Of a stretch of 10,833 bases of DNA, positions 1 to 6,506 are shown piece after piece (the stretch's first letter is position 1; each line of letters opens with the position of its first letter). A model generated the notes under the pieces. It was not told where the DNA came from, did no database searches, and saw only the letters and a list, made by a program, of their open reading frames with translations. This DNA is from CAYOVG01 sp964407285. Lineage in GTDB: Bacteria > Desulfobacterota > Syntrophobacteria > Syntrophobacterales > Syntrophobacteraceae. The position numbers and the translations under genes were made by a program. The stretch is from NCBI GenBank assembly GCA_964407285.1, contig CAYOVG010000251.1:1-10833 (forward strand), in the 5' to 3' direction.

Positions 1-72
1 AATGGGGGGAGAACCATGCAAAACGATCTGCGTCGTTCCAAAAGAGCCGCACCCTATTACGATGATCCGTAG
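1..72 (+). CDS. Probable C-terminal tail of an upstream gene (partial)
   Basis: Reading from base 1, frame 1 is open for 23 codons and stops at TAG 70-72. It encodes a basic, hydrophilic tail ending in AAPYYDDP. The length is too short to identify a family. An in-frame ATG at 16-18 is preceded by a purine-rich, G-rich run, so an 18-residue leader-type peptide is a formal alternative. A gene running in from the left is the simpler reading, because the following hydrolase has the same orientation and lies only 48 bases downstream, as expected in an operon. No function can be assigned. Confidence 0.35.
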   Translation, partial: NGGRTMQNDLRRSKRAAPYYDDP

Positions 73-109
73 CGGCGCTTTAATTGCACCCGGCACTTCC
101 GGATTGACA

Positions 110-115
110 GGGAGG
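110..115 (+). promoter_or_regulatory. Strong ribosome binding site for the glycoside hydrolase
   Basis: GGGAGG lies 5 bases upstream of the ATG at 121. It is one of the best Shine-Dalgarno matches in the window and fixes the start of the hydrolase gene, whose first codons also give a well-formed signal peptide. Confidence 0.75.
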
Positions 116-120
116 AAGAT

Positions 121-1587
121 ATGCATTTTCCTAAAGGTGTGGTTTTCGTGACGGTTTGCGTAATGCTTTTCCCATGTTTGCTCGTTCATGCGGCGCAGGA
201 CGATACCGTCCGGATGCAAATCGATTGCGGGCGAGTGGAAATCCCCGAGATTTCCAAGTACCTTTTTGGCGTTACTTCCGGGCCGTTTTACGACAAAAAG
301 GGGCTCGACCTCAATAAGCAAGCGGGGTTTCGACTCATCGAAGTCCTTCTGCAGTACCGGGAGAACCCTGTTCCACATGGGGGGAGAGCCGGAGGGGAAG
401 TGCGTCCAGCCAACAGCTTCGGGGATGTTGCGAGCATGGTGGAGGAGTCCTTGCGGCTTGGTATGGATGTTATGCTCTCATTTGTCGCCAATAAGGCGCC
501 CGCCGACCGACAGGCGTACCAGGCCGAGGTGAGGCAGCAAGTGCGCGATTTGCGAAAGCTTGCTGGAAATCAGGGCAAAGATATAAAGCTCCTTCGCTTC
601 GGAAATGAACCGGAGTATGCCGTTTTCTGGCAGGGGACCCCGCTGGAATTCTTTCAGACTTTTGAACTGTGGGTGAGCGCAGTCAGAGAGGTTGCGCCGA
701 ATGCTCTCATTGTGGCCCCTGGTTTTGCGTCACCGCCGATAAATGTGCGCAACCGGGATATGAAGCCGCTCATAGGCGCTTTCCTGGACTATTGCAAAAG
801 CCGGTCTCTTCCGTTGGATGTCCTGGCGATTCATGGATATGGGATCGATCCTTACTACTCTTACGGGCTGCCGATTGCGGTGATGCGAGAGCAACTGCGG
901 CAGTATTCCGGGCTCAGCCCCGCTTTCGGAACACCGTTGGTAGCAAACAATGAATGGAACCTTCCAACGCCTTACCCGCAGAAATACGAGACATCTTTCG
1001 ACACCGCATGGGCTGCCGCTCATAATGTTGCATCGTTCATTCAGTTGATCGTCAATGGAGCCTATATCGGGGTTCGATATGGCGGCTCCACTATCAATAC
1101 AACCCTGAGGGAGTTCAGGGAGCCCGATTTCATCCTGGTCGACCACAACCATTCCATGAAGCCGTCTTACCATGCCATGGACGGGATCAACGCGTTCGCC
1201 GATTATCCAGTGGTGGTTTCCACGAACGGGCAGGAGCGTAATATGAGCGTTTTGGCGGGCCTGAACGAGAAGAACAGTGAGCTTTACATTGCGGTCTGCA
1301 ATTACCCTTTTGTCCGGTTCAAGCTTTACGGCGGAAATCCCGAGCAGGGCGAACCTCCACTTTATCCCGTGGCGTATACTGGGGAGGCATCCCGCTACTC
1401 GCTGCAAATCAAAGGGTTGCCGTTCTCGGGGAGTGAAAAGGTTCAGTTGAACAGATACAGGGTCGATGATAAGAACATGGGTAGTCTCGTGGAGGAACGG
1501 CTATTGGACGGGCGGGACGCGGTCGAGTTGTCCAATGACCTGCCCGGTCCCGCCATCGATTTCATTCGGTTGAGAAAAGTCCGTTGA
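121..1587 (+). CDS. Secreted clan GH-A glycoside hydrolase (GH39/PslG-like), EPS-associated
   Basis: The 488-residue protein begins with a signal peptide: Lys5, a hydrophobic core at about 7-22, and a VHA-AQ cleavage region near 24-26. It should act in the periplasm or outside the cell. The body reads as a (beta/alpha)8 hydrolase. LLRFGNEPEY contains the clan GH-A Asn-Glu pair, with acid/base candidate Glu163. LVANNEWNLP carries the nucleophile candidate Glu278. The spacing of the two glutamates resembles that of GH39 enzymes. AIHGYG (237-242) looks like a further active-site strand. From about 365 to the end a beta-rich segment follows, as in the C-terminal beta domain of GH39 and related families. 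PslG of Pseudomonas is a GH39 endoglycosidase encoded in its EPS cluster and is the closest functional parallel, but the substrate here is unknown. GH51, GH79 or an unclassified GH-A family is possible. The gene converges on the Wzz-like gene with only 25 bases between them. Confidence 0.75.
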   Translation: MHFPKGVVFVTVCVMLFPCLLVHAAQDDTVRMQIDCGRVEIPEISKYLFGVTSGPFYDKKGLDLNKQAGFRLIEVLLQYRENPVPHGGRAGGEVRPANSFGDVASMVEESLRLGMDVMLSFVANKAPADRQAYQAEVRQQVRDLRKLAGNQGKDIKLLRFGNEPEYAVFWQGTPLEFFQTFELWVSAVREVAPNALIVAPGFASPPINVRNRDMKPLIGAFLDYCKSRSLPLDVLAIHGYGIDPYYSYGLPIAVMREQLRQYSGLSPAFGTPLVANNEWNLPTPYPQKYETSFDTAWAAAHNVASFIQLIVNGAYIGVRYGGSTINTTLREFREPDFILVDHNHSMKPSYHAMDGINAFADYPVVVSTNGQERNMSVLAGLNEKNSELYIAVCNYPFVRFKLYGGNPEQGEPPLYPVAYTGEASRYSLQIKGLPFSGSEKVQLNRYRVDDKNMGSLVEERLLDGRDAVELSNDLPGPAIDFIRLRKVR

Positions 1588-1612
1588 TGGGCATCCCGTC
1601 CCCGGCGTGAGA

Positions 1613-3733
1613 TTAAACGCTCTTTCTTTTGAGGAGGGAGGTTGCGGGCGCCGGGGTCCGGTTCAAAACCAGCCCCTGGATACGACCCTGATAGCGCTCG
1701 ATCTCACGAAGTGTGTTATCCAGAGCGCTTTTGGGCGTCTTCCGGTCCGCCACTACGATAATTGACTGGCCTCCAAGTCCGACAAGAGCGGGAGCCCCTC
1801 CATTGCTCATTGGAGGGAGGTCGATCAGAACCACGTCATATTGCGACTTCAGTGATGCAAACTCGCCTGCAAGGGACCTGTATCCCGTGTATTTCAACAT
1901 TGCCCCATCGGGTGACCCGACGGGTATCAGGCTCAATCCGCCCTGGCCCACCGGGTATATGCATTCGCCGTGCGAATGAGTCTCTCTCATCAGCACGTCG
2001 CATATGCCGGGTCTTGGCGGCAGTTGAAAGAGTTCCTCGAGGCACGGGTGTGGGATATTCAGGTCGACGAGCAAAACACGGTACTTCTCCTGAGACAGAA
2101 GATGTCCGAGGCTGGCCAGGACCAGGGATTTACCCTCGCCGGCCCCGGGACTGGTAATCCCGAGAACGCCCGGTAACACTTTGTTCTGCAGCAGCATGAA
2201 TTCCAGTTGTACAATGCCCTCCAGCCAGGGGCCGGAATCCATGATTGCCGGAAAGGCGCAGGGTTTCGGGATGTCTTTCAGTGTCGGCAAGGCGGCGAGT
2301 ATGGGAACCTCGAGTTCAGCTTCAGCAGCCTTCCTATCGGAAATGGAATCGTCCAGATACTCCTGCAGGAGGATGATCCCAATTCCTGCAAACACACTCA
2401 ATATCGCTGCTATGACGACTAGTTTGGTGCGCTTGGGGAACCACCGGTATTTCTTTATCAAATCAGCCTCGGCAGGCAGATTCGCCCACTCCACGATCTC
2501 GGCGTTGGACAGGGGAGCATCACACGCCAGCTTTACCGCCTGCTCGCTCTTGAGCAGGTTGGCATAGGTAGTCTTGAGAACATCCACACGGCGTTCAAGA
2601 GGGGCCATCTCCCGTTCTTTATTGGTTATGTCGTCCAACTGGCTCCTTCGTTCGGCAAGTTGCTGTTCGTAAATGCTTTGTCGGGCTTTGAGCACGGCGG
2701 AATTGATCTCGGCATCCCCCAGGTTCTGCAGCAAGGTGTCATAATACGAATTGCGTGATTGCTGACGCTGCATGAACGTCTCTTTTACTTCGCTACGCAA
2801 CTGATTCTTGAGGTCCTTCAGCCGCGATTGATACTGTTTCATGGTGGGATGCTCTTCGGTCAACCTGGTGTCCGAGGCAGCCACATCGGCTTCATAGTCG
2901 GCGATCTTCTTCTTCAGGTAATCGATCCGAGGGTTGACTTCGTATGCAATCGTGGATTCCCTGAACTCCGGTATCGATTTCAGTTTCTCGAGGGTTTGAT
3001 TGATTTTTTTCTGAGCTTCGATCTGTTCCCGTTCGGCGCTATCCAGATTGTCCTGAAGCGACGCGAAGCTCGTTAAGAGCTTCTCCCTGTAATACGAAAG
3101 GTTTCCGAGGTGGTTGACCGCGCGGGCGCGGTAGAGTTCTTTTTCAATGTCTTCCAGTTCCCGGCCTGCCTTGGGGATCTGGTTGAGAATGAACGCGTGG
3201 ATCTCCTTTGCCCCATCCTGCAACATGATAGTGAACGATTCCATGAACTGCTGCGCCACCAGGTTCGCAATCTCCACTGCTTGAGCGGGTTGAGGGGAAT
3301 ACCCCTGGACTTCCAGGAGTTGCGTGCTTTGGGGAATTTTGATGATGACGCCGGGGCTGCCGCCAATGAGAGACACTTTGCCCGGATTGACGAATTTCTG
3401 TACTGGATAGGGTTTGCCCTTGATTTTCTCCAATCCGAGCTGGTCGATTACGCTTCTCAATCGGGTATGGTTTTGGATCATCCTGAGCTGCCCTTCCATC
3501 ACCGTATCCGAGCTGATCGTTCCGAGCGACAACAGCTCTGAAGGAAGTACGTTCGTCTGGTTGAGCAGGCTCAACAGGGGGTCGGTCGATCTGATTTGGA
3601 TATAGCTGGAAAAGCTGTATATGGGAGTGACGACAAGGCTCCCTATTGTAACTGTGCCGACGATGACGGTCACGATCCAGAAAAACGTCCACCATCTTTT
3701 GACGAGAATTTGCCAGTAGCGCTTAAGCTCCAT
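1613..3733 (-). CDS. Wzz/GumC-type polysaccharide co-polymerase with degenerate BY-kinase domain
   Basis: This 706-residue inner-membrane protein controls polysaccharide chain length and export. A Wzz N-terminal region with a transmembrane helix at about 16-36 leads to a long periplasmic segment, coiled-coil-rich at about 185-400, with the EEHPTMKQYQ signature near 293-302. A GNVR-like stretch follows, then a second helix at about 437-457. The cytoplasmic P-loop domain has Walker A GAGEGKS (530-536, Lys535) and a Walker B-like LIDLPP (636-641). The A-prime motif reads LLVDLNIPHP (554-563), with Asn559 and Pro561 where active BY-kinases have DxDxR. The C-terminus lacks a tyrosine cluster: the last Tyr is 681, 25 residues from the end. 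The domain may therefore bind nucleotide without autophosphorylating. AGGTGG 9 bases before the ATG supports the start. It is second in an operon after the Wza-like gene. Confidence 0.9.
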   Translation of the reverse strand: MELKRYWQILVKRWWTFFWIVTVIVGTVTIGSLVVTPIYSFSSYIQIRSTDPLLSLLNQTNVLPSELLSLGTISSDTVMEGQLRMIQNHTRLRSVIDQLGLEKIKGKPYPVQKFVNPGKVSLIGGSPGVIIKIPQSTQLLEVQGYSPQPAQAVEIANLVAQQFMESFTIMLQDGAKEIHAFILNQIPKAGRELEDIEKELYRARAVNHLGNLSYYREKLLTSFASLQDNLDSAEREQIEAQKKINQTLEKLKSIPEFRESTIAYEVNPRIDYLKKKIADYEADVAASDTRLTEEHPTMKQYQSRLKDLKNQLRSEVKETFMQRQQSRNSYYDTLLQNLGDAEINSAVLKARQSIYEQQLAERRSQLDDITNKEREMAPLERRVDVLKTTYANLLKSEQAVKLACDAPLSNAEIVEWANLPAEADLIKKYRWFPKRTKLVVIAAILSVFAGIGIILLQEYLDDSISDRKAAEAELEVPILAALPTLKDIPKPCAFPAIMDSGPWLEGIVQLEFMLLQNKVLPGVLGITSPGAGEGKSLVLASLGHLLSQEKYRVLLVDLNIPHPCLEELFQLPPRPGICDVLMRETHSHGECIYPVGQGGLSLIPVGSPDGAMLKYTGYRSLAGEFASLKSQYDVVLIDLPPMSNGGAPALVGLGGQSIIVVADRKTPKSALDNTLREIERYQGRIQGLVLNRTPAPATSLLKRKSV

Positions 3734-3742
3734 TTACGTTAT

Positions 3743-3748
3743 CCACCT
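3743..3748 (-). promoter_or_regulatory. Ribosome binding site of the Wzz-like gene
   Basis: On the minus strand this reads AGGTGG, 9 bases before the ATG at 3733-3731. The 69-base spacer between the two export genes shows no evident terminator or promoter, which fits co-transcription. Confidence 0.6.
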
Positions 3749-3802
3749 AGGTTTGATCCATGAGTCCCAGTTCGGCGATTTACTCGAAGTGTCGGACGTG
3801 CT

Positions 3803-4639
3803 TCACTGTGACGATTTGCTGTTTGATGAACTGCTCGATGAAGTGCCGCCCGGAGATATGGAAACATCGGTAGAGCTATCACTTTTTCCCGTAATGGCAT
3901 CAATCATTTGAGGCCATAGCAGAGCGGATGATTCTATGGATACGAAGGCCGAGAGGATTGACTGAATGTGCGACAGAACTCTTTCGAATTTTGTAATCTT
4001 GTTGGGTATGACGTATACCAGGTCGCCGGATTGGAGATACTGGTCCTTCTGACCGTTCTGGTTGGGAAGCAGCCCCGCGAAGTTGATGCCGTAAACCTGA
4101 TACTGATTGTTTGAGCGACGAAAGAGCAAGACCCTGTCGGTGTTGGCTTCCTGTTTGAACCATCCGGCCTTGGCGATTCCTTCGACGAGAATGATAGGAC
4201 GCTGGAAGCTGAACGAACCCGGGTTGTTGACCTCTCCGAAGACATAGAACTGTTGGCGCGAGGTGCTGCTGATGAGTTCAACCTGTGGATCGATGAAGTA
4301 TTTTCTCAATTGTTCGGTAAGATAGCCTTGAGCGTCCGGTATAGTGCGCCCTGCCAGCGTTACGCGACCCAGCAGGGGATAATATATGTCTCCGGAGGAA
4401 TTAATGGATGCTTTTCTTTCCATATCATCATACCCCCAGACACGGATGGTGATTTCGTCTCCCACGTCGAGCATGTAGGGGTCCAACGTTTGGATCGTGG
4501 TGGACTCCTTCGTCGCCGATTCCGGGATTTCGGTAGTCACGTTATCCATGCTGGCGTATCGATGCTGGCAGCTCGCGAGTTGCGCAAGCAGGGTTACCAC
4601 TACGATGCAGGCGGGCAGTTTGTCTCTCATCAGCTTCAC
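3803..4639 (-). CDS. Wza-like polysaccharide export outer-membrane lipoprotein
   Basis: The 278-residue precursor has a lipoprotein signal: basic N-terminus, hydrophobic stretch at 10-22 and lipobox LASC with lipidated Cys24. A Poly_export domain at about 52-125 begins with the typical DPYMLDVGDEITIRVWGYDD and contains the (N/D)xxGxIxxPLLG-type segment. An SLBB domain follows at about 128-210, with FYVFGEVNNPGSF at its start. It should form the periplasmic and outer-membrane export channel that docks on the Wzz-like protein. It is shorter than E. coli Wza and has a single clear SLBB domain. A hydrophobic or amphipathic segment at 217-250 may be the membrane-crossing helix, followed by a Ser-rich tail (255-278). 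The start is GTG (4639-4637) with GAGGT 4 bases upstream; ATG at 4630-4628 is an alternative but its spacing of 13 is poor. It is the first gene of the minus-strand export operon. Confidence 0.9.
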   Translation of the reverse strand: MKLMRDKLPACIVVVTLLAQLASCQHRYASMDNVTTEIPESATKESTTIQTLDPYMLDVGDEITIRVWGYDDMERKASINSSGDIYYPLLGRVTLAGRTIPDAQGYLTEQLRKYFIDPQVELISSTSRQQFYVFGEVNNPGSFSFQRPIILVEGIAKAGWFKQEANTDRVLLFRRSNNQYQVYGINFAGLLPNQNGQKDQYLQSGDLVYVIPNKITKFERVLSHIQSILSAFVSIESSALLWPQMIDAITGKSDSSTDVSISPGGTSSSSSSNSKSSQ

Positions 4640-4680
4640 TCATACCTCGCATTATGTGCTTGAAGAAGCGATAAACCTTT

Positions 4681-4702
4681 CGGCAGGCGCAAACACCTGC
4701 CG
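4681..4702. repeat. Perfect inverted repeat, 7-bp arms
   Basis: CGGCAGG (4681-4687) and CCTGCCG (4696-4702) are exact reverse complements around an 8-base spacer. It lies about 40 bases upstream of the export-lipoprotein start, in what would be its mRNA leader if transcription starts near 4795. It could be a leader hairpin or a dimeric regulator operator. No T-run follows it on either strand, so it does not look like an intrinsic terminator. Confidence 0.55.
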
Positions 4703-4740
4703 GTCCTCTGGGGTATGTTCTGTTTCCGGTCTTTCACCCA

Positions 4741-4757
4741 AATCATTATGCATGATT
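4741..4757. repeat. AT-rich inverted repeat, 6-bp arms
   Basis: AATCAT (4741-4746) and ATGATT (4752-4757) are exact reverse complements around a 5-base spacer, giving half-site centres about one helical turn (11 bases) apart. This is the geometry of an operator for a helix-turn-helix dimer. The minus-strand hexamer CATAAT (4750-4745), a good -10-like sequence, lies across it, but no good -35 accompanies it. Confidence 0.4.
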
Positions 4758-4801
4758 AAGACCATCTTGCCTTAAGTGTGTAAAAAAAAGAAGATGAGCC
4801 T

Positions 4802-4829
4802 AATTAACAAAAACCTTTTGTGGAGTCAA
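4802..4829 (-). promoter_or_regulatory. Candidate sigma-70 promoter for the export operon
   Basis: On the minus strand TTGACT (4829-4824, 5 of 6 matches to TTGACA) is followed after 16 bases by TTAATT (4807-4802, 3 of 6 matches to TATAAT). The surrounding DNA is AT-rich. It would give a leader of roughly 155 bases containing both inverted repeats. The -10 is weak, so this is a tentative call. Confidence 0.3.
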
Positions 4830-4906
4830 CAACTTCGTTCGTGCTGCAGTGCCGCGCCAGGGGCTCGGACGGGCCGTCGGTGTCCCGCCGGGAGCGCCGG
4901 GTTCGT

Positions 4907-4935
4907 CGCGGCATGAATGTTCATTCCGCGGCATG
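4907..4935. repeat. 9-bp direct repeat with 20-bp period
   Basis: CGCGGCATG occurs at 4907-4915 and again at 4927-4935, a 20-base period (about two helical turns). Between the copies lies the small inverted repeat GAATG-TT-CATTC (4915-4926). The array ends 13 bases before the -35 of the candidate plus-strand promoter, a place where an activator commonly binds. Confidence 0.45.
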
Positions 4936-4947
4936 CTCACGAATTTC

Positions 4948-4976
4948 TTGTTCTCCGTGGGACCTCGTGCTATAGT
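4948..4976 (+). promoter_or_regulatory. Candidate sigma-70 promoter for the biosynthesis genes
   Basis: TTGTTC (4948-4953) and TATAGT (4971-4976, 5 of 6 matches to TATAAT) are separated by the optimal 17 bases. Transcription would begin near 4983 and give a leader of about 50 bases before the GTG at 5034. The -35 is weak, as in activator-dependent promoters. Its position downstream of the in-frame ATG at 4917 argues for the later start of the radical SAM gene. Confidence 0.45.
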
Positions 4977-5033
4977 GACCACCGGTCTTTTCATGTAAAA
5001 CATATAGAGTCCAATCGGGAGCAGGTAGGTATA

Positions 5034-6506
5034 GTGAATACAAAAGTCGCATTCATCAATCCTCCGTTCCTGGAGCAGTTCGGCAGGTACTCCAGGGAAC
5101 AGCGCAGTCCGGCAATAACCAAGAGCGGAACGTTTTATTATCCGATGTGGCTTAGTTACGCTGCCGGGTATCTGGAGAAGGCGGGGTATGGCGTGATGCT
5201 CCTGGATGCCGTCGCGGGCAGAATTTCCTCTCGTGAGGTCGAAAGCCGGCTCTTGGCGTTTCGTCCCCACTTGATCGTACTTGCCACGAGTACCCCGAGC
5301 ATCCACAGCGATGTGATGCAGGCCGCATCCTTGAAGGCGGCGTTGCCCGACGCCTTTGTGACGCTGCTCGGCGTTCATGTGACGGCGCTTCCTAAGGAGT
5401 CTCTCGTTTTAGGTCAAAGCGTTGACGCGGTGGTGGTAGGAGAATACGAGCAGGTGCTTGCGGAACTGGCCGGCCGGCTCGAGAGCGGCGCAAATCTCGA
5501 TGGTGTGCCCGGGCTGGTCTACCGCCGCGGTGAAGATGGCGCCATTGTCGATAATGGACCGCAGACGGTGATCTCCGATCTCGATTCCATCCCGTGGGTC
5601 ACCCGCACGTACAGGAAGCATCTCGACTATCGCAATTATTTCTATTCCGGCAACCGTTACCCCGTCGTCGTTTTCGTGACGGCCAGGGGATGCCCGAACC
5701 GGTGCATCTTCTGTGTCTACCCTCAGACCGTAACCGGAAGGGCGCATCGAACCCGGTCCATCGGGGACGTGGTGGACGAAATGGAATACGTGGTGCGAGA
5801 TTTTCCCCGACTGGGGGAAATCATGTTCGAAGACGATACCTTTACCGCGGATAAGGAACGAACGGTCAGGTTCGCGGAGGAAGTGCTGCGGCGTGGCCTG
5901 AAGGTTAGGTGGTCGTGCAATGCGCGGGCGGACCTGGACCTGGATCTGATGGTTCTCATGCGGAAGGCCGGATGCCGGTCCTTGCTGGTGGGATTTGAAT
6001 CCGGTTCACAGACGATACTCGATCGCATGAAAAAGAACAATAACTTGGATCGATATCGCCGGTTTATCCGAGACAGTAAGAAAGCGGGTTTGTTGGTCAA
6101 CGGCGCCTTCCTGGTGGGGATGCCCGGGGAGACGCAAGAAACGATGAAGCAGACTCTGGATATGGCCAGGTCCCTCAATCCGGATGTGGCCCAGTTTTTT
6201 CCCGTAATGGTTTATCCCGGAACCGAGATATATGAGATTTACAGGGAACGAGGGTACCTGGTATCCGACAATTTCAGGGACTGGTTGACGGATGAGGGAC
6301 TTCATAACTGCGTTGTCAACCTGCCGGGAGTTACCCATAAAGAGATGGTCAGGTTCTGCGATTCGTGCCGTCGTTCGTTTTACCTGCGTCCTCGTTACGT
6401 GTTATACAAGATCGTTCAGGGGCTCCGGGACCCCGAGGAGGGTATCCGGACGGTGAAAGCGGCCAGACTCTTTGCCAGACACCTTTTTTACGGCAGCAGC
6501 ATATGA
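5034..6506 (+). CDS. B12-binding-domain radical SAM protein
   Basis: From GTG 5034 the product is 490 residues. It opens with KVAFINPPF, the usual first strand of a cobalamin-binding Rossmann domain (about 1-150), and includes GVHVTALP (113-120) and VVVGEYE (133-139). The canonical base-off DxHxxG motif is not evident. The radical SAM core follows at about 208-410: CxxxCxxC at Cys220, Cys224 and Cys227 for the 4Fe-4S cluster, then EDDTF (266-270), GFESGSQ (320-326) and VGMPGET (361-367). Members of this class carry out methylations, cyclisations and other radical steps; the substrate here is presumably a glycan or lipid-linked sugar of this pathway, which is inference. An upstream in-frame ATG (4917) would add 39 residues that do not resemble the domain and lie upstream of the candidate promoter. 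A GGGAG/AGGTAGG purine stretch precedes the GTG. It overlaps the next gene by 4 bases. Confidence 0.85.
   Translation: MNTKVAFINPPFLEQFGRYSREQRSPAITKSGTFYYPMWLSYAAGYLEKAGYGVMLLDAVAGRISSREVESRLLAFRPHLIVLATSTPSIHSDVMQAASLKAALPDAFVTLLGVHVTALPKESLVLGQSVDAVVVGEYEQVLAELAGRLESGANLDGVPGLVYRRGEDGAIVDNGPQTVISDLDSIPWVTRTYRKHLDYRNYFYSGNRYPVVVFVTARGCPNRCIFCVYPQTVTGRAHRTRSIGDVVDEMEYVVRDFPRLGEIMFEDDTFTADKERTVRFAEEVLRRGLKVRWSCNARADLDLDLMVLMRKAGCRSLLVGFESGSQTILDRMKKNNNLDRYRRFIRDSKKAGLLVNGAFLVGMPGETQETMKQTLDMARSLNPDVAQFFPVMVYPGTEIYEIYRERGYLVSDNFRDWLTDEGLHNCVVNLPGVTHKEMVRFCDSCRRSFYLRPRYVLYKIVQGLRDPEEGIRTVKAARLFARHLFYGSSI

Larger units (their letters stand above)
4640..5033. other. Divergent intergenic control region
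   Basis: These 394 bases separate the export operon (minus) from the biosynthesis genes (plus) and must hold the promoters for the export genes at least. No convincing coding sequence is seen. The left half is AT-rich, including an 8-A run at 4782-4789; the middle (about 4845-4910) is strongly GC-rich. It contains a perfect 7-bp inverted repeat, a 6-bp inverted repeat, a 9-bp direct repeat, and candidate sigma-70 promoters in both directions, each listed separately. Confidence 0.7.

Noticed and set aside
730..1407. 225-codon open frame on the minus strand opposite the hydrolase gene
   Set aside because: It has no recognisable domain and lies fully antisense to a well-supported gene with signal peptide and catalytic motifs; the openness follows from the codon bias of the real gene.
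1588..1612. Bidirectional terminator between the converging hydrolase and Wzz-like genes
   Set aside because: The 25-base gap shows no stem longer than about 3 base pairs and no T-run, so no intrinsic terminator can be supported.
4917..5033. Upstream ATG extension of the radical SAM gene by 39 residues
   Set aside because: The extra residues do not resemble the domain's N-terminus, which normally starts right at the KVAFINPP strand; the candidate promoter and direct repeats lie in or just before the extension.
4640..5033. Sigma-54 (GG-N10-GC) promoter in the divergent region
   Set aside because: The nearest candidate, GGCAC on the minus strand near 4850, lacks the GC at the required distance; no acceptable TGGCAC-N5-TTGC match was found.
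4800..5378. 192-codon minus-strand open frame covering the control region and the start of the radical SAM gene
   Set aside because: Its product shows no fold-like pattern, and it overlaps the B12-binding domain codons and both candidate promoter regions.
6365..6502. 46-residue N-terminal extension of the glycosyltransferase
   Set aside because: It lies inside the radical SAM coding region in another frame, and the glycosyltransferase fold begins just after the ATG that overlaps the preceding stop.
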